A stretch of DNA of 64,000 bases from Owenia fusiformis. Lineage: Eukaryota; Annelida; Polychaeta; Sabellida; Oweniidae. A model generated the notes under the pieces. The model was not told the DNA's origin. It did not search any database and was given only the letters and a program-made list of their open reading frames with translations. The stretch is from positions 17,242,348 to 17,306,347 of the forward strand of contig CAIIXF020000006.1 of the NCBI GenBank assembly GCA_903813345.2. The letters run 5' to 3'. The translations under genes were made by a program, and so were the position numbers. This document shows, piece by piece, positions 11,401 through 20,801 of this stretch. The first letter of the stretch is position 1, and each line of letters opens with the position of its first letter.

Positions 11401-14400
11401 GATCCCATGAGTAATCTGCAACGTCGTCATGTTAATACCAGGCTACTAGTTAGACCCCCATCAACAGCATTTACAGAGAACTCAACACACACCTCAGTGC
11501 ATGCATCAAAACAGAATGGCTGGAATAAGAACAGTAACAAGAGATCTGCTCAGACACACACTGCATCTAAACCAGCTGATAATGGACAGAATGCTGTCAA
11601 TGAGGATGCGAACCAAAGAAAGGCACGTGTTGCTGAAATGTCAATAGAACACGAGGATGCGAAAAGAGCTTTGAATGTTGTTTATAAGTTCATGCTAGCC
11701 AGACATGATATGGATGGCCAAAAGATGGTCAGACATGTGTATCGTTATGTCCGGCAACTCATTTCGAAGGACCAGTTTAAAGAACTACAGAATTTATTTG
11801 AACATTTAAAGTAACATCCACATGACTGGAGTTTGTAACCTCAGACATAAAATAAAAGTGATGTCCAATTGTTGTGAATTCACTGTTTTCAGATTCTAAT
11901 ATTCTGTGCTGATCTATATTCCGATATAATGAATTGACAAAATATATGGACAAATGCACATTTATCATGATAATTAATTTTGGTGGACATGGTCATCATT
12001 TTGAAAGAGACATTCTTAAATGTGTTTTGAACTGCCTTTACAGTACATTACAATGCACAGTACATTTATTTTACAGTGCATAGTACATCTATTTCAGTAT
12101 TAGTCATTTTCTTTGTTCTCTTGTTAAATCAAGTTGACAAATTTCAGTGTTAGTCATGTTCCATGTTCTCTTGTTAAATCAAGTTGACAAATTTCAGTGT
12201 TAGTCATGTTCCATGTTCTCTTGTTAAATCAAGTTGACAAATTCAGGAGGAGAAATGAGGAATTTATTCACAGTAGAGAAAAATCAAAAAATAGAACTAT
12301 GTTGTATGTAAATAACTGTTTTCTGATCTGATTATATGAAATATATAATTAATATAACAATCAATAAGGTCTTTATTGTTTTTAATAATGAACTTTTTTT
12401 CGCATCTACATGTACATGGTCATGTTTACACCAATAAGTGTCCTTTCCCATGCTTAGTGCTGTTGTCTAAAGTAATGATCACACCTATAATCATTTCCAA
12501 GAACTTATTACAAGATGGTAACATTTTTATTTTTTCATGTTAATTCTTTGTCTTCAATTATATTCACATGAGAGAGCAGTTTATATTATGACTGATACAC
12601 AACCTAGTCCCGCCCATCATCACTCATTGAACTTATTATGTCACCACCAGAAGTGATGACATATTGTTATAGTGACAGTCTCCAACTGTGGTTGGTCTTT
12701 GGTGGCTGTAATACCATTCAGTGTCTGTAACACTGTTTGGTGTCTGTAACAGTGTTTGGCAGTTGGTCGGCCATCTGTTACAAATGGCCAGTGGTGACAT
12801 TTTGCATATTAATGCCTTGTCTCTCATACATGTAATTGATATAGATCTCTCGTATTTAAAGTCTTCTTTTTAATAGATTTTGGGTGATTTGCATATTGAA
12901 CTACCTATTTTATATTAGAAACAGCTAAATTTACATATTTTGTTCAATCATGTACTAGATATGTTTATTCTTTGTAAAGAAAACTTCTGATTCAACAGTT
13001 AATTCAGAAATGGCATAGATAGCTTAATACCATTGATCATAACTTTGATCAACCCACTGTAAATCTCATCAAATCCTATCTCTCAAACAGAAATTTTTTT
13101 GTTAACGTCAATGGCAATTTATCCGAACCCTCTGAAGATCACTATGTAAATGCAGGGGTTCCTCAAGGTTCTTTATTAGGACCACTTCTTTTTCTCATTT
13201 ATATCAACGATTTGCCAGACTTAGTTAAATCACTGTGTTGTATTTATGCGGATGATACATCCATTTTTCGCGAATTTGATCCAGCAAATCCAAATCACTC
13301 ACTGGCTATTCTTCAAAATGATCTGAATCTGATTTCCAAGTGGTCTGATACATGGAAGTTATTTTTCAAAGCCTCAAAAAGTGCGGATTTGACATTTATT
13401 AAATCTAGGCAAGAAGCTCACGACCTTGCACCCTTATTTCTTGGAAAAGATGAAATTCCAAAGGTTCGATCTCATAAGCATCTTGGTGTTATTTTTGACC
13501 ACAAATTAACTTTTAATGACCATGCTAGACAACTTATGAGCTCTTGGAATAATGTTGATCAATCTTTCTCCAAAATAAAAGAATTCTTGCATTTTAAATA
13601 TCGCCTTAAGAATTCCATTCAGGATGAAAATATATATACATGTATCATTCCAACTACTTAAATGCTTATCTCAAGAAAGAAAGAAATCGCCTTAAATAGA
13701 CTTAGGGTTGATTTATTTCTAAATGCTCACTTCTTTGCTCACAATTTTAATTCAGTCTTATCCCCAGCTTGTTTATGTGGAAATAAAATAGAAGACAGCA
13801 AACATTTCCTTCTCAATTGCACCCTATACAACCCCCAAAGGAACAAACTTTTCGCAGAGCTTGCAAAATTCAATGTATTTGATTATTTCAAGCAAATGAA
13901 TATGACAAACAAAGTTAAATTACTTCTGTTTGGAAATTCTAATAAAATGAATTTCAAAACAAATGAATCTCTGGCACACGCAATTTCAGATTTTATAGAA
14001 TCATCAAACAGAGGTCAGACTTTGTAAACATCCTTTTCATGTCCTAGTGTCACCTTCACCATCATCATTTCATTCTTCATACTCATTCATTTTATCACAT
14101 CTTTTTTAAATTCTTTTTTACATTTATTTTCCAATCAAGTTATTGCCTGGATGTATTTTATCTATTTGTGAATATGTCTGTAATGCCTCAGGGTGATTGA
14201 CATTATTACACTTTGTTAATTGTAATATACTATTCATGCAATAAATACTATTAAAAAAAAAATTGATCATAACTGGCTTCCAAAAAGATTAGTATTGAAG
14301 CACGAGTGATGTAGCCAATACATGAGGTGGCTTATTTTGTGTGAGCTGTCAAGTAAAAAGTACATTGCATGAAATTCATGATATTTCTTGTAAAATGCCA

Positions 14401-17400
14401 AATTCCAAGTTCAACACCTTACCAAAACTAGGCATTGACATTCCATTAATGATTACTGAATTTGATTTTCATCTTAACATTGTTTGTTTGCTTTCAGATA
14501 GGGCCAGATGAAGAGAATCATATACGTGTTGGCAAGTTGAACCTGGTAGATCTGGCGGGGAGTGAGAGACAGGCAAAGACGGGGGCAACAGTAAGTCAAT
14601 GTTTATTTGGGGAAATAAATTAGATGTTTCAATTTGGTTTCATTTGGTCACGTTTGATAAATAGCATTTTTGATACAATATATGAATAAATTTTCTCGAT
14701 TGGATAGGGCTGTATCATCAAACATAAATGTTGCATCATCTGAAACTGAAATATTGTGTTTTCATTAACTAAAATGTTCAGTCATATTCATCTTAGCTTG
14801 ATGCCAGACATTATGTGCAAATATATCACTTCTATCTGTTTTATACATATAACTGAATCAATCCATTTCAGGGTGATAGATTAAAAGAGGCGACTAAGAT
14901 CAACTTGTCTTTATCAGCCTTGGGTAATGTCATATCAGCGTTGGTGGATGGCAAAAGTTCACACATTCCATACAGAGACTCAAAACTTACAAGGTTGTTA
15001 CAAGGTATGGTATCAAAGTTAAACACAACAAACCTGGTACAAGCAGAATTAAGGTTGATCTTAGTAGAATCTCCACTGAAAAACAGGAGTCGATGTTGAA
15101 TTATCAAAACTTAATTCAAGCTTGTCTCTGGCTTAATTTGTTCTTGTGGTTGATTCAGTGTTTAGAAAAGTTTTCTGTTTAAAAAGAGATTTTAGTTATC
15201 TTGATAAGCTGGTGATATTTTTTGGTGAGACGATAGAGGAGATGAGTTGGTTTTTGAGCGAGTTATTTTTACATTGTGTTAAGATATATGAAAATAATAC
15301 ATGTACATATAAATATAAATGTATGTTGTAATATAACTCATCAATGATTGCATGATGGTACCACTAGCTTCCAAAAACCTTTTTGCATTTGGAATACTCA
15401 TTCTTATCCTGATTCTAGATGTGCTTATTTTTCTGCTGATTGCCCATCTGTTTTTGAGAAAATATGTATGAAGTTATATGCTATTCTGTTTGTAGATTCA
15501 TTGGGTGGCAATGCAAAGACTGTAATGGTAGCAAACATTGGTCCAGCAGGCTGGAACTTTGATGAGACAGTCACAACACTAAGGTAATGATTTACAACTA
15601 TGGATTTAATGAAAAGGGATTTTCAAGAATGTTGAGTATCAGTGATCCACTAATGTTCTTATACTCTGTGTTATTGAATATCCCAGTGAAGTTTATATTC
15701 AGAGACTCTAGACCTCTCTATCAGATTGATTATTTTTTGAAATGCAAAAAGAAAATATTTTTAGATTCAAGATTCAAAATTGCAGTTAAAGATGTATGTT
15801 AAATGCAGGTATGCCAACAAAACAAAAAAACATCAAGACTAAAAAGGCAGTAATGGATAATAAAAAGAACACTATACTCATATATTTTTCATGTTCTCAT
15901 AATTTATAGATATGCCAACAGAGCCAAGAATATCAAGAATAAGCCCAAAGTTAATGAAGACCCCAAGGATGCACTACTAAGAGAATTCCAGGAGGAAATA
16001 GCAAGGTAAGAATATTTTGTAAACATACAACTCTTAAATGTCATTAGTATTAGAGCCTTCTGATAAAAATGTGAAAATGTGTAAACTGCAAAGTCAAAAA
16101 CTGATGGATCTTTTGTTAAACAAGCAACACTTAAATGTCATTTGTATTAGAGCCTTCTGATAAAAATGTGAAAATGTGTAAACTACATAGTCAAAAACTG
16201 ATGGATCTTTTGTTAAACAAGCAACACTTAAATGTCATTTGTATTAGAACCTTCTGGTAAAAATGTGAAAATGTGTAAACTACATAGTCAAAAACTGATG
16301 GATCTTTTGTTAAACAAGCAACACTTAAATGTCATTTGTATTAGAATCTTCTGGTAAAAATGTGAAAATGTGTAAACTACATAGTCGAAAATTAATGGAC
16401 CAAATGGTGAAAAAATGTCTGGACCAGGTGGTGAGAGTGTCTTGACCAGCTACTGAAAATGTATGGACCAGATAGGGAAAATGTCTAAACCAGACAATGG
16501 TAGTGGTAGTGAGGCTATCCAAAAGAGGGGAGTTGGGCTCTTTGTACCATTGATTTGATTTACCTATCTCAATTTCAGACTAAAGGCACATCTTGATGGT
16601 AAAGGGGGCCCAAGGAAGAAGAAAGGTAAAAAGAAGAAACGTGAGAGACGCACTGGACCAGATGGAGAGATACTATCTGAAGGTGAGGAGAGTTCAGAAG
16701 AAGAGGGTGAAGGTGACAGTGAAGATGAGGAGGAGTTTAGGAAACAACAACAGGAAAAGCTGGAACAAGAGAAGAAAGCTATCATGGAGAATACGCAGCT
16801 TATTGCAGAGGTGATCACATACTTTATTTTTGATTTTCTGAATAAAAATGATGTAAGATTTATTGAGGTTTTCTTGAAAGTCTTTTCTAAATTAATGTGT
16901 TTTACGAGAAATTAGGCTTTGTATTGGTTGACATGAACTTGAGAATATACATATGGTATAAGACACACTCATTCAAACTTTTTCTTTTCTGGAAGCTTTT
17001 ATGCAAGAAATTTTTTAGATAAAATGAATGTCAGTTTTGTTGTATTTATCAAGTTGGATTGATCAAACATCAGTTTTAGCAGACATATTTTGTTTGTGTA
17101 ATTGATCTTTAGGGTCACACAATGCCTTGTGTATAATAATGTTATATCCATTAATTCAGTACAAAGACCTTGAGCACTACAGGTCACAGTAAACACTTGA
17201 TAAGACATGCATAATAGAGTGGAAATTCTATGTACAGAAAACATGTAACATGTTAGAAATTAACATAAACATTTCACATTACTCTCCAGAATTTCTTTTC
17301 CAAGGCAAGTTAAAATTCAATAAATTTCAGTAATACAATTAAATGTAAATATTTCTGGAAATTTGTTCTGACAAATAACATCTGTATTCCTGGCCACATA

Positions 17401-20400
17401 TATTTGATGAAAATGTTTCCATCCAGGAAAGGGAGAAACTGCTGAATGAGGCAAGGGAGAAGGAAGAAAGATTGGCGAAGGAGCAACAGGCACAGGAGGC
17501 TCTGAATGCTAAGATTAAAGCCATGGAGAGTAAGCTGCTGTGTGGTGGCAAGAACATTGTAGATCACACCAATGAACAACAGAGAGCACTTGAACAGAGG
17601 AGGAAGGAGATCTCAGAACAACAGGTACTATTCAAAAATGTTTCATCTTTATTCAGTGGTCCATAATGCACCATTCAAAAGTTTGCGTGAGACCCCCCAC
17701 GACGGGAGGGTGAGGAATTTGATACACAATATTGCTCCCAGGAATTTGTAAATTACGATCGTACATATAGAGGATATACCCAAGATGTATTTCTCACCTA
17801 TTGATGGTAAACAAAAGTACAACATATATACAGCATATATACAGCATATATATGTACTAGTAGTTTATTTTACTCAGATGTTTCAGTAGTTTTCTCAAAT
17901 GATGAAGATATGTACTCTGAGTAATGTTTTTTTTAATTTTAATGAATAGGAATAGCCATGACTGAATATATATGAAATAACATGTATCATTGGTTTCACC
18001 CACAGAGTTTTTAAAATCTGTATGTCCAATTTTTCTGCTCTCTGTTAAATCAAAAATGAATCAAATCTTAATGCAGAGTGGGAAATTAAGCAAAACGTAT
18101 TTGTCCAATATACAGTGCATTATTTTGCTAATTGGACCAAAAGTTTTGTTTCTCATATCTGTGTTTGAAATTTGAGCTCAAATTCATCTTGATTTGGTCA
18201 TGGTGTTATACCTTGCGTATTTGTATTTTAGCGAAAAGAACGAGAGATTCAACAACAGATGGAGACAGAGGAAGAAAAGATGGGACAGATAGAAGAGGGC
18301 TACACATCATTACAACAAGAAGTTGAGATCAAGACCAAAAAATTAAAAAAGGTAGGGGATCTATATGTATAAGAGTAACATATTTATTTTTGCATGTACA
18401 TGTTCTTCAATTTATATTTATTTATGCAAGTATGTGTCCTTCCAAGGCTTATTATCCAACATTAGAATTTTAAAATAATGTTTCCAAAACAATCACACAT
18501 AAAATAATTGCTCATTTCACTGAAACCATTAACCACATATTGCACAGCCACTTAAGCAGGCTTCCATAATCATCAATGGATAATTGTATATGGTCGCCAG
18601 TGTATTGAATCTTTTGTTGAATGAACATGATTGAATGAGTACATAGTAGAGGCATACCTTGAACTTGTCAGGAAAAGGTATTATACATTCTGAAAAATAG
18701 TAGAAAGGACTAGCCAAAGAGATGGAATGATTTGCAGAATTACATTAACACATACATATATTTCAGTTATTTGGTAAGCTCCAACAGACTCGTCAAGAGA
18801 TTGTTGACCTGCAAGATGAACATGTAAGAGAGAGGCAGGAATTGGAACAAACCCAGAATGAACTCACACGAGAGTTGAAATTAAAGTAAGTCACTTAGGC
18901 TAATTTGTACCTGGAGTTAAGGGAAACAGAAATCAATTATGTTTGAGGGATGAGGTAAATTATAATTTGTTTAGATATAAATGAGCACATATGAGATTTC
19001 AAGTAGAGTTTATTATTTTTAACAGTCACACGTGGGTCTCGTCATAAGTGCACAATAATTGGCATTTTGAGCTTCACCACAGAGTGGTGACATATTATTA
19101 TAGCCACCATGTTCTTGTACCTGGCAGTTGGTTTCTTTAACTAATTGTTATTACTCTTTTGTTAACATTTGCAATTATTTACCATACCAGATTGTGATGT
19201 TTTGTGAATGTAAATGATTTAGTTCAATTTAACATAACTTGATATTTTCCAGGATGTTAATCATTGACAACTTTATTCCTGGAGAAGAGAAGAACAAAGT
19301 TCTGAACAGAGTGGAATATGATGAAGATGAAGATACGTGGGTGGTGAAACCACTAACCAAGCAAGGGTAGGCATAGATTTATTACTAAAAAAATGAATTC
19401 TTGAGATAATGTTAAGTTAAATAAGATAAGTTGTCCTGAGGGATCAATTGAAAGGTTACAATCGTTTCATGCTATGACATATCATGCAAAATCATTCATG
19501 TGATGCAATATGATTGATATTCAATCGTCAGAGTCATATTAACAGGTCTCTGTATTGTGTGTATCAGACTGATAGGTCCCTGTGCCATATTTATCAGATT
19601 GACAGGTTCCTGTATTTATCAGAGTGACAGGCCCCTTTTTAGTATGTTTCAGGTTGATAGGTCCCTATAAATATGTATCAGATTGACAGGTCCCAGTATA
19701 TTGCATTCATATGTCATCATTACATTGTATGTTGTATCTTTGTTTCTAGCCACATGGCTAAGCGTCCAGTTTCAGCTGCAGGGAATAAGAGGCCAGTATC
19801 AGAATATGCTAAACTAGCTGCAGCCATGGGGGGTAACCCAAGGTATAAGGTAAGTGGAATTGTCAATTACCTAAAGCCTCACTCACATTTGCTCTTTGGT
19901 GGTCGTATACCAGCTGTAGCTTCACTAAATCAATATAGAAAATCTACCTGTACTGTGTATCCCTATATTAATGCTGCATATTTCTCTCGATTATGGGAAG
20001 CTATTGAATTGGTTTAAACTCTCTGCATCAGGGAACTTCAGTATCACCCTTTGTAAAAAGAAAAAACAGCATGGTTTGGAAACATTGCAACCTATGCAAC
20101 CTTTAACCTTTGATATCATGAATCAGGCCGATATATCCTGGTAACTTTTGAGTTGCAAAACATGGCAAGATTTATAGTGTAAAACATCTATTTCAATGAG
20201 TCACTGAATGAAACACTTTCAGCCTGATAACATCCTACAAGTTGAGCTAGATATGCCGAATCGTACGACTCGGGACTATGAAGGTCCTGCAGTGGCTCCA
20301 CGTGTCCAAGCAGCCCTTGATACGGCACTCATGGAAGAAGAAGACATTGACGTTGATGGCAGTCCAGCCATCTTCAGCAGTAAAGCTAACAAAAAACGTA

Positions 20401-20801
20401 AAGATAAAGATAAAGCAAATCCTGGCGCAAGGTATGTAGAGGTTTTATTTAATAAGTTCTAATATAACAGTTTGACAGATTACTATGTTTGAAAACCCCA
20501 AAAGTTGCTAATTGGTTAAAAATGTTGTTTATAGGTATCTTGAACATAACTTGAATAATTCTATAATTAAATGTGAATCCATTCAGAAATATATTCCACA
20601 GTGAAAGATATGCATTGCCTCTCTTGGCTTACTCTAAGCTCACTCTGTAATTATTTGCATTGAATCTGATGCTAAAACTATGCTCTGTAATGCATATTGA
20701 TGAATCTATGCATATATTCTTTCAGGGCAAAAACTAAGAAAAATTTACAAATGAACAGTGGACCTCAGTATCCAACAGCTAGGGGCTTAGTGTCAAAATA
20801 G
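2481..20801 (+). CDS. KIF3B: Kinesin-II motor subunit KIF3B/KRP95, 15 exons, N-terminus missing
   Basis: Exons: 2481-2564, 8048-8127, 8503-8572, 14498-14590, 14872-15004, 15496-15583, 15910-16005, 16579-16810, 17427-17624, 18232-18351, 18767-18885, 19253-19366, 19750-19849, 20223-20431, 20726-20801. All have GT/AG borders, phases agree, and 1812 nt give 603 residues plus TAG. The first exon reads [11 protein letters not shown] and RPDTGVYVK. Switch I is SSRSH (visible residues 63-67), switch II DLAGSER (96-102), and the motor ends [13 protein letters not shown]. Next come a basic stretch ([12 protein letters not shown]), an acidic one ([13 protein letters not shown]), a stalk coiled coil with [13 protein letters not shown], and a tail with [15 protein letters not shown] and the final RGLVSK. 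These match KIF3B rather than KIF3A. By family knowledge KIF3B pairs with KIF3A through the charged neck, binds KAP3, and drives anterograde intraflagellar transport. About 143 residues with the P-loop are not in the window. Confidence 0.95.
4350..4509 (+). pseudogene. C-terminal coding fragment inside the inverted repeat arm
   Basis: Reading plus from 4350, an open stretch ends in a TAG at 4507-4509. It includes [32 protein letters not shown] and a final FSFW. The composition looks protein-like and acidic/helical. A second left-arm copy near 3955-4060 and the right-arm copy near 6040-6190 lack the middle part. I infer a remnant of a protein once carried by the transposon. The family is not recognised. 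Confidence 0.35.
4794..5240 (-). pseudogene. Degraded transposon-type protein in the hairpin loop
   Basis: Two minus-strand open pieces in different frames lie end to end. The first (about 5240-5070) reads [19 protein letters not shown], then [20 protein letters not shown]. The second (5051-4794) reads [17 protein letters not shown], then [18 protein letters not shown] and [21 protein letters not shown] stop and a frameshift separate them. The second piece resembles, from memory, the ADR...L and ELxPxPxxLA...TDG...KT-like region of a large uncharacterised protein family common in invertebrate and fish genomes and suspected to spread with mobile elements. That assignment is tentative. Further minus-strand fragments continue to about 5760. 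Confidence 0.35.
6471..7020. mobile_element. Foldback element with mariner-like end, nested in the right hairpin arm
   Basis: This stretch interrupts the right arm of the long inverted repeat and has no counterpart in the left arm. It has inverted arms of its own: CTACAGCATTTTACAACA near 6597 pairs with its complement near 6855-6872. The right end reads TGTTTTTTGGACACCCTGTA, which in reverse is TACAGGGTGTCC, a terminus typical of Tc1/mariner-type elements with a TA target. The left terminus lacks about 45 bases or has diverged. It must be younger than the arm it interrupts. Confidence 0.65.
8154..8267. mobile_element. Shortened copy of the CAGTGATCTCC MITE family
   Basis: The left end is CAGTCATCTCCCCAC and the right end GTGGAGATCACTG. 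In between is TTGAAAATGAGAAAAATCATG followed by a TTTTGACCAATTTTGG core, shared with the copies at 25373 and 58665. About 90 internal bases are missing. It lies in a KIF3B intron 26 bases after the donor at 8128. Confidence 0.7.
9484..9586 (+). mobile_element. GTCACCAC-type MITE, copy 1
   Basis: It begins TGTCACCACCACAAGTGGTGA and ends TAACAAATGGCAGGTGGTGAC. The ends are partly self-complementary. The family recurs at 12639, 19073, 43902 and 50524. It is non-coding and sits in a KIF3B intron. Confidence 0.7.
10150..11814 (+). CDS. Nested single-exon gene for an 11-residue tandem-repeat protein
   Basis: An uninterrupted frame of 554 residues lies wholly inside a KIF3B intron, on the same strand. 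I chose the ATG at 10150 ([18 protein letters not shown]); an in-frame ATG at 10096 would add 18 mostly hydrophobic residues. Order: a basic N-terminal helix ([16 protein letters not shown]), a short linker, about 21 copies of [11 protein letters not shown]-type 11-mers (roughly residues 82-315), a few degenerate copies, an arginine/serine-rich linker, and a 60-residue helical C-terminus ([20 protein letters not shown] ... [13 protein letters not shown]). An AATAAA follows at 11851. I do not recognise the family. Non-repetitive ends that stay open argue that it is a real gene rather than an open repeat. It could be a retrocopy or a lineage-specific gene. Confidence 0.65.
   Translation: MDSRGKIDHLAELKEARRLQTNKRQRERYWRRKEEAKKIKLQDSNAVSENAPSHCADKTDSASEIVQIKKRNASQDEILPLTNVPANVQQNGLVPQANVQHNGVLPPANVRQNGLLPKANVQQNGVLPPANVRQNGLLPQANVQQNGVLPPANVRQNGLLPQANVQQNGVLPPANVRQNGLLPRANVQQNGVLPLANDQQNGLLPQANVQQNGVLPPANVRQNGLLPQVNVQQNGVLPPANVQQNGLLPPANVRQNGLLPPANVRQNGVLPPANVQQNGLLPPANVRQNGLLPPANVRQNGVLPPANVKQNGLLPHANVKPPSYVPQNKLVLPNDVQENHILQPANIPQHGPVPRRLSYRRYHTRLPRRLPFTTTRNHRKLNIWTKSTNRISSQRRSNMEHDIEWCPSAIQKNAYVSDPMSNLQRRHVNTRLLVRPPSTAFTENSTHTSVHASKQNGWNKNSNKRSAQTHTASKPADNGQNAVNEDANQRKARVAEMSIEHEDAKRALNVVYKFMLARHDMDGQKMVRHVYRYVRQLISKDQFKELQNLFEHLK
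10390..11110 (+). repeat. 33-bp coding minisatellite
   Basis: About 21 well-kept copies of a 33-base unit encode ANVxQNGxLPx. In the first half the units alternate as dimers (QQNGVLPP then RQNGLLPQ). In the last 200 bases they form two 99-base trimers. As 33 is divisible by 3 and the unit lacks stops in other frames, long shadow frames are open on both strands. Confidence 0.95.
11851..11856 (+). terminator. Polyadenylation signal of the nested gene
   Basis: AATAAA lies 37 bases after the stop codon of the nested repeat-protein gene. It is the first such hexamer downstream. Confidence 0.45.
12091..12245. repeat. 50-bp tandem repeat, about 3 copies
   Basis: A 50-base unit starting ATTTCAGTGTTAGTCATGTT and containing TTGTTAAATCAAGTTGACAA is repeated about three times. 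The first copy is diverged and the next two are identical. It is non-coding and intronic. Confidence 0.9.
12639..12805 (+). mobile_element. GTCACCAC-type MITE, copy 2
   Basis: It begins TGTCACCACCAGAAGTGATG and ends CAAATGGCCAGTGGTGACATT. It is longer than copy 1 because GTGTCTGTAACA(C/G)TGTTTG is tandemly repeated inside. Confidence 0.7.
13045..14261 (+). pseudogene. 5'-truncated non-LTR retrotransposon (LINE) with reverse transcriptase remnant
   Basis: The plus strand encodes part of a reverse transcriptase: a [20 protein letters not shown] motif (about 13150-13210), the catalytic YADDTSIF (about 13246-13269) and [10 protein letters not shown] further on. An in-frame TAA stands at 13659-13661. 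Beyond it the same frame resumes with a C-terminal domain ([17 protein letters not shown]) up to a stop at about 14027. The gap between the palm and C-terminal domains looks too short, so an internal deletion is likely. The 3' end is AATAAATACTATT plus a run of A. A 13-base sequence (ATTGATCATAACT) is found just before (13032-13044) and just after (14262-14274), a candidate target-site duplication. It is dead and lies in a KIF3B intron. Confidence 0.88.
16027..16395. repeat. 97-bp tandem repeat, about 3.8 copies
   Basis: The 97-base unit contains GCAACACTTAAATGTCATTTG and AAAACTGATGGATCTTTTG, and recurs at 16124, 16221 and 16318. It fills the intron between the KIF3B exons ending at 16005 and starting at 16579. 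A degenerate GGACCAG...AAAATGTCT array of about 26-base units follows to 16510. Confidence 0.92.
19073..19208 (+). mobile_element. GTCACCAC-type MITE, diverged copy 3
   Basis: The left end TTCACCACAGAGTGGTGACAT and the TGGCAGTTGG core match the family. The right end (AGATTGTGATGTTTTG) is decayed. It lies in a KIF3B intron. Confidence 0.5.
19535..19700. repeat. Degenerate minisatellite, about 38-bp units
   Basis: About four imperfect copies of TATCAGATTGACAGGTCCCTGT lie in the KIF3B intron before the exon at 19750. Confidence 0.75.

Larger units (their letters stand above)
8573..14497 (+). other. KIF3B third visible intron (5.9 kb)
   Basis: The intron runs from the donor GTAAGT at 8573 to the acceptor TTGCTTTCAG before 14498. 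It contains the nested repeat-protein gene, two GTCACCAC-type MITEs, a 50-bp minisatellite and a LINE remnant, each annotated separately. Positions 8600-9480 and 9590-10090 are plain AT-rich DNA where I see no gene. Confidence 0.85.

Noticed and set aside
16564-16818. Serine-rich minus-strand frame
   Set aside because: It is the antisense of the charged KIF3B exon 16579-16810.
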